NCBI RefSeq assembly: GCF_014697425.1
Contig: NZ_JACJRU010000026.1
Span: 44,736-108,735 of the forward strand
DNA: 64,000 bases
Direction of reading: 5' to 3'
Source of the DNA: Nostoc sp. FACHB-110
Lineage (GTDB): Bacteria; Cyanobacteriota; Cyanobacteriia; Cyanobacteriales; Nostocaceae
Under the pieces are notes generated by a model. That model was not told where the DNA came from. It ran no database searches and worked only from the letters and a program-made list of their open reading frames with translations. Numbering within the stretch: position 1 is the first letter of the stretch; each line of letters opens with the position of its first letter. Positions 45,375-54,800 of this stretch are shown in pieces. Position numbers and translations under genes: made by a program.

Positions 45375-45857
45375 AAATTGTGTCTTTAAGTTCAATTTTT
45401 TGCCCACAGTCCATCTCCAGCAATTGATTGCCCAGAAGAGATTAATTATGAGTAATGTCTAAATGTATGGTGAGTTTTTCTCGCCATCAGTTTTAGGCAT
45501 TAACTAGCGTGTTCCCAGTCACTGAGTAACTCATATTCTTGCTTGATCTGTTTAGTTTTGCGAAATGGAACTTTGGGAGAACCAATATTCATCGGCGCAA
45601 AAGACTGCTTTTTCTGCTTGGCAGATTTTTTATTTTCTGTGGTTAAGGTAGTCATTGATGATTATTTCCGAAAAACTCAGAACTACTTTAAATCATCAAT
45701 TTCAAAACAGCAAATTTCTGAAGAGAGATTTTTAAATTTAGTTAGGCAATCTCCGGGTATAAAAATATTCTCTTATTCAGAATATTTGGTGATACCTATG
45801 GTTTAATCCGTCTAGGTAAACCACTAGGTAGGGGTATATTTTTGAGTACGAAAAGTT
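45375..45857. other. Mostly non-coding interval with one small gene
   Basis: The interval between the 37-residue gene and the response regulator-kinase gene contains only the 51-residue minus-strand candidate at 45500-45655. No repeat or RNA element was recognised. Confidence 0.45.
45500..45655 (-). CDS. 51-residue basic hypothetical protein
   Basis: The frame begins MTTLTTENKKSAKQKKQSF and ends YELLSDWEHAS. It is Lys/Gln-rich with PKVPFRKTKQIKQEYELL in the middle, soluble and without Cys. No ribosome binding site stands out, so coding status rests on composition and the clean frame. A longer plus-strand frame through the same DNA (45543-45806) looks non-coding. The gene lies between the 37-residue membrane protein and the kinase locus. 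Confidence 0.42.
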   Translation of the reverse strand: MTTLTTENKKSAKQKKQSFAPMNIGSPKVPFRKTKQIKQEYELLSDWEHAS

Positions 45858-47129
45858 TTAATTTATGTAGACGGGAATTGCGATTGTAAACTCTGTACCG
45901 ATACCGGGTTGAGAATGGACATCCATTGTGCCATTGTGTTTTTCGACAACAATTTGATGGGCGATGGACAAACCAAGTCCCGTACCTTTACCGACAGGTT
46001 TTGTAGTAAATAAAGGTTCAAACAATCTTTGTTTCAGTCGTTCAGGAATCCCAATTCCATTATCAGCAATCTTAATTACCGCCATCTTTTGAGCATTGAC
46101 ATCGGTGGTAATTTGAATTTGCGGAATGCGATCGCTCATTTTACCTTGGATGATTGCTTCATCAAGAGCATCAATGGCGTTAGCCAAAATATTCATAAAT
46201 ACTTGATTCATCTCACCAAGATAGCAGTAAACATCAGGTAATTTGCCATAAGACCTGATCACATCAATTGCCGGGCGATCGCCATTAGGCTTGAGGCGAT
46301 GTTGTAAAATCATCAGCGTACTATCCATACCTGTATGCAAATCAGCAGGTAATTTGCTGTCACTATCTGAACGCGAGAAACTGCGGAGTGAATTGGAAAG
46401 GCGCTGGATACGTTCAGAACCTACCTCGATGGAACTGACAATTTTTGTCAAATCTTCGAGAACAAATTGCAAATCCAAGTTGTGAATAAAAGTATTAATT
46501 GTGGCTGTTGGTACTGGATACTCTTTTTCGTAAAGTTGCAGTAGCTCGGTGATGGCAACAATATATTCTTGTAAAGGTGGGATATTGTTGACGATAAAGC
46601 CAATGGGGTTGTTCATTTCGTGAGCAATTCCCGCGATTAACTCTCCTAAAGTTGAGAGTTTTTCTTGTTGTACTAGTTGCACTTGCGCTTTTTGCAACGC
46701 ACTAGTGCGATCGCGTATTTGTTCTTCCAAAGATTGAGTTAATTGTTGGAGTTGCAAATGCACACGTACTCGCGCAATTACTTCTTCTTGAGCAAAGGGT
46801 TTGGGAATGTAATCAACCGCACCTAAAGAAAATCCTTGGACTTTGCTTTCGACATCGGCTAAAGCTGTGGTGAAAATAATGGGGATGTTTTGAGTCACAG
46901 GGTTAGCTTTGAGCCGGCGACAGGTTTCAAACCCATCAATACCGGGCATTTGGACATCAAGTAAAATTAATTCTGGTTGATGGCGTTCAACTTGCGCGAT
47001 CGCACTTTCGCCATCTACGGCTACACGGAACCGCCAACCCTCACTAGTTAGTGCTTCTGAAAGCAAAGATAAATTTGTGGCATTATCGTCCACAATCAAA
47101 ATAAATCCTTTTGTTAAAACCTTATTCAT
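45858..47129 (-). CDS. Response regulator-histidine kinase hybrid
   Basis: 423 residues from the ATG at 47129; a TTG six codons upstream (47147) is possible. The order is receiver first: ILIVDDNATNLSLLSEALTSEGW, phosphoacceptor Asp in LILLDVQMPGIDGFETCR and KPF in YIPKPFAQEE. A coiled coil follows, then the HisKA-like box LGELIAGIAHEMNNPIGFIVNN and the ATPase domain (MNILANAIDALDEA, IKIADNGIGIPERL and GKGTGLGLSIAHQIV). It is cytoplasmic, with no sensor domain beyond the receiver. It starts close behind the ethylene-receptor-like kinase gene and is a likely phosphorelay partner of it. Confidence 0.9.
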   Translation of the reverse strand: MNKVLTKGFILIVDDNATNLSLLSEALTSEGWRFRVAVDGESAIAQVERHQPELILLDVQMPGIDGFETCRRLKANPVTQNIPIIFTTALADVESKVQGFSLGAVDYIPKPFAQEEVIARVRVHLQLQQLTQSLEEQIRDRTSALQKAQVQLVQQEKLSTLGELIAGIAHEMNNPIGFIVNNIPPLQEYIVAITELLQLYEKEYPVPTATINTFIHNLDLQFVLEDLTKIVSSIEVGSERIQRLSNSLRSFSRSDSDSKLPADLHTGMDSTLMILQHRLKPNGDRPAIDVIRSYGKLPDVYCYLGEMNQVFMNILANAIDALDEAIIQGKMSDRIPQIQITTDVNAQKMAVIKIADNGIGIPERLKQRLFEPLFTTKPVGKGTGLGLSIAHQIVVEKHNGTMDVHSQPGIGTEFTIAIPVYIN

Positions 47130-47159
47130 GATGTCTTTGAAAGTCAAATTTATGCCAAA

Positions 47160-49049
47160 TCAATTAATGTGTTGCTGAATCAAAGTTTCCAACCGTTTGA
47201 GTTGGAAGTTTTTGGCTAACTGAATAATTTGTTCAGTAAATTTGCTGAATTGCTGATTTGATGCAGTCAGATTTTCGGCAGTTTCTAAAATTTGTTGAAT
47301 ATCGCCGTCTTGTGCCAATTCTAAAAATTGTTGTAAAACTGCTTGAGCAGGAACCACTAAATCAACTAAATCATTTGAACTATCTACATTATATTTGTGG
47401 TTGAGGTTTTTCTGATTTTCATACAACCATTCTAATTGCAAAAATTGCCGGAGGATTTCTAGTAAGGTTGCGGCTTCTATCGGTTTAGGGAGAAAGGCAT
47501 TTGCTCCAAGGTTAAGACATTTATATTCATCAATGGCAAAGACACTAGCAGAAGAAGCAATTACAGGTACAGCTTTCAATTTTTCAAATTGACGCAAACT
47601 TGTAATAAACTCAAATCCGTCCATTACAGGCATAACTAAATCTGTAATCACCAAGTCCGGTTGATAGAAATTGGCTTTTTCTAATCCTTCTTTGCCATTA
47701 CTAGCTTCTATGACAGTAAATCCTACGGGTTCTAATAAATTGACAATGACTGAGCGATTTTCCCATTTGTCATCCACAATTAAAATAGTGCGTTTTCGCC
47801 CTTGATAACCAATCACAATTCCCTGGTCAACAATTCTCGAAACTTTTGCCCAGTCTTGTGATTCTGGTAGTTCCACATCAAACCAAAAAGTACTACCTTT
47901 GCCAAACTCACTTGCTACTTGAATTTGACTACCCATTAACGAAATAATTTTTTGGCTGATGGCTAATCCTAAACCTGTACCCTCCGATTGTCGCTTTTTA
48001 CTTCCTGCTTGTTCAAAAGGTACAAAGATTTTATCGATTTGTTCAGGGGTAATACCTGTGCCAGTATCTATGATTTCAAAACGTAACTTATAGCTGATTT
48101 TTCCTTGATGATTTACTGTTTGCTGAATAACTTTCACCTTAAAGGTAACACTACCCTGTTGAGTAAATTTAATAGCATTACCAAGTAAGTTAATTAAGAC
48201 TTGCCGTAGGCGTTTTTCATCAGCACGAATTCCCGTGGGTAAATCGGGGTCAAATTGCAGATTAAACCCGATGACTTTTTGTTCTGCTCGGATACGACAA
48301 ATTTCACTAACGCTGTCTAAAAAAGCTGGCAAGTAAAAATCAATAGCAATTAATTCTAGCTTACGAGCTTCAATTTTAGAAAGGTCTAAGATGTCATTAA
48401 TTAGAGTTAATAAATGCGAAGCACATTGATAGATAATACCAATGCCTTTACTGCCTTTTTCTGTTAAAGACTCTGTGCGTTGTAAAATTTGTGTATAGCC
48501 AAGAATCCCGTTGAGTGGTGTGCGTAATTCATGGCTCATGTTAGCCAGAAATTCACTTTTAGCTTGGCTAGAATCTTTAGCAACTTCTTCAGCGAGGCGT
48601 AGTTCTTTTTCAATGCGTTTACGCTCGACAATTTCACTTTTCAACTCTTGATTAATAGCTTCTAACTGTGCTGGGCTAGGTAGCGTTAGAGCTTGTGGGA
48701 TGAGGGAAATTAATGCAAAAGCTGTATATATGGAAATAATTGCTGTCAACGCTTTTAAAATAGATGAAACCCAATAATCAGGATACCAAAGCGTCCAAAT
48801 ATCCATTAAATGTCCACTACCACAAGCGAGGATAAACGCCCCAAACAACAGAAAGACTCCATTAAAGGGAACATCTTGACGTTTGGAAATAAAGTAAATC
48901 AGTAATAGGGGGATAGAATAATAAGCTAAGGCGATCGTGCCATCAGAAATAATATTCAGCCACACAAGTAAAGGTTTCCAAAGATAGCAATGCCCATGTG
49001 GAATAAACCCAATATATTCAATGGGATGGGTAAAAAATGCAAATATCAT
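47160..49049 (-). CDS. Ethylene-receptor-like hybrid histidine kinase
   Basis: 629 residues. The N-terminal ~120 residues form three to four membrane helices with the ethylene-binding pattern of plant ETR1. These are IISDGTIALAYYSIPLLLIYFISKRQDVPF (Asp36) and FGAFILACGSGHLMDIWTLW (Cys76 and His80, the copper-binding pair). A coiled coil leads to the HisKA box FLANMSHELRTPLNGILGY (His173). The ATPase domain follows (LINLLGNAIKFTQQG, IDTGTGITPEQIDKIF, GTGLGLAISQKI), then a receiver (ILIVDDKWENRS, LVITDLVMPVMDGFE) and a helical C-terminal tail that could be an Hpt-like domain. Cyanobacterial relatives bind ethylene and control phototaxis-related output. The adjacent kinase is its likely partner. 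Confidence 0.9.
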   Translation of the reverse strand: MIFAFFTHPIEYIGFIPHGHCYLWKPLLVWLNIISDGTIALAYYSIPLLLIYFISKRQDVPFNGVFLLFGAFILACGSGHLMDIWTLWYPDYWVSSILKALTAIISIYTAFALISLIPQALTLPSPAQLEAINQELKSEIVERKRIEKELRLAEEVAKDSSQAKSEFLANMSHELRTPLNGILGYTQILQRTESLTEKGSKGIGIIYQCASHLLTLINDILDLSKIEARKLELIAIDFYLPAFLDSVSEICRIRAEQKVIGFNLQFDPDLPTGIRADEKRLRQVLINLLGNAIKFTQQGSVTFKVKVIQQTVNHQGKISYKLRFEIIDTGTGITPEQIDKIFVPFEQAGSKKRQSEGTGLGLAISQKIISLMGSQIQVASEFGKGSTFWFDVELPESQDWAKVSRIVDQGIVIGYQGRKRTILIVDDKWENRSVIVNLLEPVGFTVIEASNGKEGLEKANFYQPDLVITDLVMPVMDGFEFITSLRQFEKLKAVPVIASSASVFAIDEYKCLNLGANAFLPKPIEAATLLEILRQFLQLEWLYENQKNLNHKYNVDSSNDLVDLVVPAQAVLQQFLELAQDGDIQQILETAENLTASNQQFSKFTEQIIQLAKNFQLKRLETLIQQHIN

Positions 49050-49347
49050 GCTAAAAAGAGCCGTATTAAGTTGCGTAAATTTAGTATTCCCAAATCATTA
49101 CTCAAGATAAACTAGCTATTAATTTGGCAGATTTCTCAGCCATCCTCACAGAATTATTTTATGTTTTCTTTAGTTTTACTCAAACCCTGAAAAAGTAGGA
49201 AAGTTATCTCAAACTCACATTTTTCAACAGGGGTTTAGGAGTATCTCACACTAGATCGAAAAGCAGTGTTTTATCTGGTATAATAACCTCGAGTACAGCA
49301 GTCAAAATTGTGCCAATATCAAATTATGCTGCGCTTAAATACTGTAT

Positions 49348-51624
49348 CTAAGATTGAGAATTAACAACTGAAAAACCCCGCTTTGTCGGGCGAATTTTGG
49401 CTAATTCTACTTGAAAACTCACTTTATCGCTGGTGTCTGCACTCCGCGCTTCTAAATTCCAGTTTCCTGGGCGCAGATACCAAAATAAATTAGTTGATTG
49501 GATATCGAGTTTTTCACCATTTAACCGCCACTCAACTGATGATGGATTTCCGGCTAGTTTAAATTCTAATTTTTGCTGTCCTTCTGTACCGGGATAGAGT
49601 AAGAACAAATCACCATTTTGGGGGGAGACAATTCGTAAATTACTAGAGACAAAATTTGATTGCTGCTTGGCTAACCAATCATTATATTCGGGTGGTAAAT
49701 TAAACTTATCTTGCGTTGCGTAAGCAATTTTATCTTCTGGGTAAAAATACTCTTGTACAACAGAGTTACAATCTGCTGTAGGGCGTAAACCGGAATCTGC
49801 ACATATAGGAAGTTCAATTAACCCTTGGGGAACTGTAAACGCTGCGGGTTCTTGGTTTTCGTGCAGGTGCAACATGATACGGTTCCATAAAGGTGCTGCA
49901 CCCATCACGCCAGATACTTGACGCATCGGTTCGCCGTTGAAATTTCCTACCCAAGTTGCAACGGTGTAGTCGCTAGTAAAGCCCACAGTCCAAGTATCGC
50001 GGAAGTTGGAAGAAGTACCAGTTTTGACGGCGGCGGGGAAGGGCAAGTTTAATACTGAGTCTACACCAAAAGCGGTGGCACGGGCGTAGCGATCGCTCAA
50101 CATATCAGTAATCAGTTGCCACACTGTCGAATTTTCGATTTTAGATTTTGGATTTTGGATGGAAGAATCGTTAACAGTAGTTACAAGTGGGATACTTTGT
50201 CCTTGTCTTGCCATTGTGACGTAAGCTTGAGCAAGTTCCCATAACGTGACTTCACCACTACCGAGAGTTAAACCCAAGCCGTAATATTCTGGGGTTTGAT
50301 TTAGGTGAGTAAAGCCTAATTCATGCAGACGTTCCAGAAAATTCGGTACACCAATTTTCTCTAATACTCGCACCGCAGGCACATTTAAAGAATTGGCTAA
50401 CGCTATCCGCACCCGCACAGGGCCGAGAAAGCGTTGAGTATAATCTGTAGGGCTATACAGTTTCGCACCAGGAATAGCGTAGTGGGCGGGGACATCAGCC
50501 AAGATGGTGTTTGGGCGAATCAGTTTTTTTTCTAACGCCAATTCATAAACAAAGGGTTTGAGGGTAGAACCTGGTTGACGTAGGGCTTGTACGCCGTCGT
50601 TACGTCCAAGTTTGGCTTCGTTGAAATAGTCAGGTGAACCGACGTAAGCTAAAACTTCGCCCGTGTGGTTGTTAATTACCAAAGCTGCTGCATCGTGGAC
50701 GTTGTTAGCGGCTAGGTTGGAGATGACTTGTTGTGCTTGGGCTTCGACGAATTGTTGTAATGGTCTGTCGATGGTGGTAAAAATGGGAGATGTTTCTTGT
50801 GGTTGGGTATTTGATAACTGATTTGCTAACCAAAACAAGAAATGAGGCGCAGCGATAATTCCCCGTTGACGAGACTGAAAAACAACTTTTTCTGTTTGGG
50901 TTTTGTCGGCTATTTGCTGAGTGATATAACCATCCTGTACCATCCGGTTGAGGACGTATTTCTGACGCTGTTTGAGTCTATCCCAATGTTGTAGCGGGTC
51001 AAAATAAGTGGGATTATTAGGAATAGCAGCTAAAAGACTCGCTTGGGCAAGGTTTAACTCACTGGCTGGTGTCAAAAAGTAAGTGCGGGATGCGGCTTCG
51101 ACACCATATATATTGCCACCCATTGGCAACCTATTGATATATGCAGCGAGAATTTCGTTTTTATTCATTCCCGCCGCTAACCGCCAAGCTAACCAAATTT
51201 CTTGCAATTTCCCTGAGAAGTTACGGGTGGATGGTTCTAACATCCGCGCTAACTGCATAGTAATTGTGGAAGCACCGGAGACTATTTGTTTGGCGTGAAT
51301 GGCTTGGTTGATGGCGCGGATAATGGCTTTCATATCCAACGCGCCATGATGGTAGAAACTGCTATCTTCGGCGGCGATAATGGCGTTGATAAATTGGGGA
51401 GAAACTTGATTTAAGGGGACGACGGCGGTATGTTCTTGGTCACGGGTGAGGATTGTTCCTAATGGTAGCCCATTGCGATCGCTAAATTCCAAAGCCAACT
51501 GATTTTGGGCTATATCTGCGGTATGAATAGGCGCAAAATAGGGCAGTAGCCGCACCACTACACATACAAACACAACAGCTAAGAAAAATTTTGACTTTCG
51601 GATGAGCCGCCTACTTAGTCTCAT
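49348..51624 (-). CDS. pbpC: Penicillin-binding protein 1C
   Basis: 758 residues. An N-terminal membrane anchor (FFLAVVFVCVVVRLLPYF) precedes the glycosyltransferase domain with the family motifs AEDSSFYHHGALD and GASTITMQLARM. The transpeptidase domain carries the active-site serine in GSTLKPF, the SXN motif in NSLN and KTGTSSNFRDTW. The C-terminal BiPBP_C domain contains GDLFLLYPGTEG and WRLNGEKL. It polymerises glycan and is expected to crosslink peptides in the periplasm. Around residue 497 an in-frame NPKSKIEN segment derives from a heptamer repeat. The alpha-2-macroglobulin gene is divergent, echoing the pbpC-yfhM link of other bacteria. Confidence 0.93.
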   Translation of the reverse strand: MRLSRRLIRKSKFFLAVVFVCVVVRLLPYFAPIHTADIAQNQLALEFSDRNGLPLGTILTRDQEHTAVVPLNQVSPQFINAIIAAEDSSFYHHGALDMKAIIRAINQAIHAKQIVSGASTITMQLARMLEPSTRNFSGKLQEIWLAWRLAAGMNKNEILAAYINRLPMGGNIYGVEAASRTYFLTPASELNLAQASLLAAIPNNPTYFDPLQHWDRLKQRQKYVLNRMVQDGYITQQIADKTQTEKVVFQSRQRGIIAAPHFLFWLANQLSNTQPQETSPIFTTIDRPLQQFVEAQAQQVISNLAANNVHDAAALVINNHTGEVLAYVGSPDYFNEAKLGRNDGVQALRQPGSTLKPFVYELALEKKLIRPNTILADVPAHYAIPGAKLYSPTDYTQRFLGPVRVRIALANSLNVPAVRVLEKIGVPNFLERLHELGFTHLNQTPEYYGLGLTLGSGEVTLWELAQAYVTMARQGQSIPLVTTVNDSSIQNPKSKIENSTVWQLITDMLSDRYARATAFGVDSVLNLPFPAAVKTGTSSNFRDTWTVGFTSDYTVATWVGNFNGEPMRQVSGVMGAAPLWNRIMLHLHENQEPAAFTVPQGLIELPICADSGLRPTADCNSVVQEYFYPEDKIAYATQDKFNLPPEYNDWLAKQQSNFVSSNLRIVSPQNGDLFLLYPGTEGQQKLEFKLAGNPSSVEWRLNGEKLDIQSTNLFWYLRPGNWNLEARSADTSDKVSFQVELAKIRPTKRGFSVVNSQS
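50128..50160. repeat. Heptamer repeat inside pbpC
   Basis: On the minus strand tandem AATCCAAA/ATCTAAA/ATCGAAA units encode NPKSKIEN inside the transpeptidase region. The same ATTTTAGATTTTAG-type sequence is intergenic at about 28440-28465. Confidence 0.7.
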
Positions 51625-51861
51625 CAGAGACTCCCCTGGATAGTAAAACCTACTTTAATTGTGACGTAGTGGCTATTTGTTTATCAGGTAATATTGCAAA
51701 GACTTAACAATTTATACCAATTTAAATTAAGAATTGTAGTGATTTTTGGAAATAACTACACTAAATTGGTTATCCATTGTATACCAAGTTTCTCCTTAAT
51801 TTCCTTCTCCGCGCACCTTTGCGTTTACCTCAGCGTACCACTGCGTTTATATTTATAAAAC

Positions 51862-54800
51862 ATGATTATAAAAATCATCCTCCAATTATTTATTACGCTA
51901 ACATTTATATTCAGCATTAGCGGCTGTAGTTTATTAGGTGTATCCTCCAATAAAGAACCATTACCCGCCGTTTCTCCCCTCACCCCACCAAAGTTACCAG
52001 ACTGGATTGAACAAATTAGCCCTATTGGTGATGCTACACCTTTAAATCAGATTCGTATCCGCTTTAAGGAAGCATTAATTCCTGTTGAAAACCTTGACAG
52101 CCCAGAACAGCAAAACTTATTACAAAAATTTACTGTATGGCCGCCTTTACCCGGTAAATTTCGCTTTTTAACACCGCGTATGGTAGGTTTTCAAGCAGAT
52201 AAAGCACTGCCACAAGCAACAAGATTTCAAGTTACTTTAAAAGCGGGTTTATCAGATTTAAAAAATCACAAGTTAAATCAAGATTTGGCGTGGACATTTA
52301 ACACTGAACCTATCAAGTTAACCGATTTACCTGGTGTGAACCCTGTTGAAAAAGCTGATATTCAACCTATCGATTTAAAACAAAAGCTACAATTTACATC
52401 GAATGTCGAATTAAACTTAGCTTCGTTACAAGAACATCTTAAGCTTGTCCCCGAAGGTAAAAACAAAGATATCAGTTTTAATATAGACTTAGCGAAAGAG
52501 GAAAAACCAACAGAAGGTGAAGACCCTTTAGCGACTTTTGACCCTTCAGCACGTAATTGGGTTTATAATCTCATACCCCAGCAAAGTTTAGAAAAAGCGA
52601 CTAACTACCGTCTGGTGTTTTCTCCTGGCATATTACCAAATGACGGTAATTTACCTACAGATAAAGAGTCGGTGAGTAAGTTGGCGACTTATTCACCTTT
52701 AGAGTTTAAAACCATCAACTTTTACGGACAGCCTGATGTTAACGGAACTTATGGCAGATTTATTAAAGGTAGTCCGCAGTTAGAATTTAATAATATATTA
52801 TTGGCAGATTCAGTTAAAGATAATATCAAAATTGACCCAGCACCAAAAGATATCTCTCGACTGTTCCAAGTTCCAGAAGAATCTAATGTGGTGACGCTTA
52901 ATCCTTATGCTTTAGAACCTACGACTAATTATAAAATTACGATTGGGACAAATATTAAAGATAAATTTGGTCAGACTTTAAATAAACCCGTCACCTTACA
53001 ATATAATACTGGTGATTTGGCGGGTGATATTTGGGTTCCCTCAGATTTACATATCTTTCCCTCCAGTCAAAATTTACAGTTAAATATTAGTACAGTTAAT
53101 TTACCAGAGTCGAAATATAAAGCTGCTTATCGTGTAGTTCAACCCAGCGATTTAGTCTATTTTAATAGTGCTTCGCCAAAAGGTAATGATAATGAGTTAT
53201 TACCACAGCTAAATTCATGGCAAAGCTTTAAAGTCAACTCTAAGAAAAATCAACTAGTAGATGTCAATGTTCCGTTAAGAGAAAAGCTTGGTAGTCCAAC
53301 AGGGATGTTAGCTTATGGAGTCCAAGCACGCACAAATAAATATCAAGATAATGGCAAAGAATTGTGGCGGGAACCTGTAACTTATGGTTTAGTACAATTA
53401 ACAAATTTGGGTGTATTTAGTCAATGGTTTCCTGACTCTGGTTTAATTCGTGTGCATCATTTGAGTGATGGTTCGCCAGCTAAGAATGCAGCTATTGAAG
53501 TTTATCAATCAAAGTTAGAGGAAAAATATCCTAGTAATGCTGCACCTTGTGCGACGGGTAAAACTGACGATAATGGAACTTTCAGACTACAAGTTGATAA
53601 TTTAAAGCAGTGTTTTCCTGATAATCAAAGATTTACGAAATCACCACAACTATTAGTAATTGCGCGAGAAAATCAAGATTGGGCTTTTGCGAGAACGGAA
53701 GAATATAGCGGGTCTTTTGGTTATGGTATTGATGCAGGTTGGCAAGAAGCTAAAGCAGAATCACGGGGTGTAATTTTTTCTGATAGAGACTTATATCAGC
53801 CTGGGGAAAAAGCTTGGTTTACTGGTTTTGCTGATTATTTAGAAAATGGAACTCTACAGCAAGATAAAAACGCTATTTATCAATTAACTTTGATTAATCC
53901 TGACGGACAAAAAACCCAATTAGGTGGCAAAACTACCAATGAGTTTGGGACTTTCTCTTTAGAGTTACCCATTCAGAAAACTCAGGCTTTGGGCTACTAT
54001 ACAATTCAGGGTAAAGGCAAAAAAGGACAAGAAATTTCCGGCGAGTTTCGGGTGGCTGAATTTAAACCGCCTAACTTTAAAGTTGAACTTAATTTAGATA
54101 AAGAATTTGCCCTAGCTAACGATAAAGTAGAAGCGAAAGCCGCGAGTAACTATTTATTTGGTGCGCCTGTAGAAGCTGGGGAAGCAAAATATTTTGTCAC
54201 GCGCCAACAGACTAGTTTTATCCCTAAAGGTTGGGAAGAATTTAGTTTTGGTAGACAATGGTTTTGGCCGGAAGAAAGTCCATCGTTGACAAGTGATGTT
54301 TTGCAAACTAGTTCTAAGTTAGATGCAAGTGGTAAAACGAGTCAAACTGTGACGGTGGCGAAAGATTTACCTTACCCAATGACGTATCAAGTAGATGTGC
54401 AAGTTGCAGATGTTTCTAATTTATCTGTAGCGTCTTCTCAAAAGTTTACGGCTTTACCTAGTAACAAACTGATTGGACTTAAAAGTAATTTTATTGCTGA
54501 TGCTGGTAAGGCTTTACCTGTAGAAATGATAGTGACTGAACCGACAGGAAAACCCATCACAGGTCAACGGGTACATTTAGAACTACAACAGATGAAATAT
54601 AGTAGTGTGACGCAGTTAGTGGAAGGAAGTCGCACTGCTAAAAATCAAGTGGAATATAAAACAGTAGAACAAACAGATATTACTTCTGCTGATACTGCCC
54701 AAATATTAACTTTAACACCACGCGAATCAGGTTCATACAGAATTAGAGCTAATTTTAGCGATACCAAAGAGGAATTAACGGCGACAGATTTGCAAATTTG

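Noticed and set aside
45543..45806. 87-codon plus-strand frame starting with TTG
   Set aside because: Composition (FCFL runs, no coherent pattern) looks non-coding, and no good ribosome binding site precedes it; the opposite-strand 51-codon frame is more plausible.
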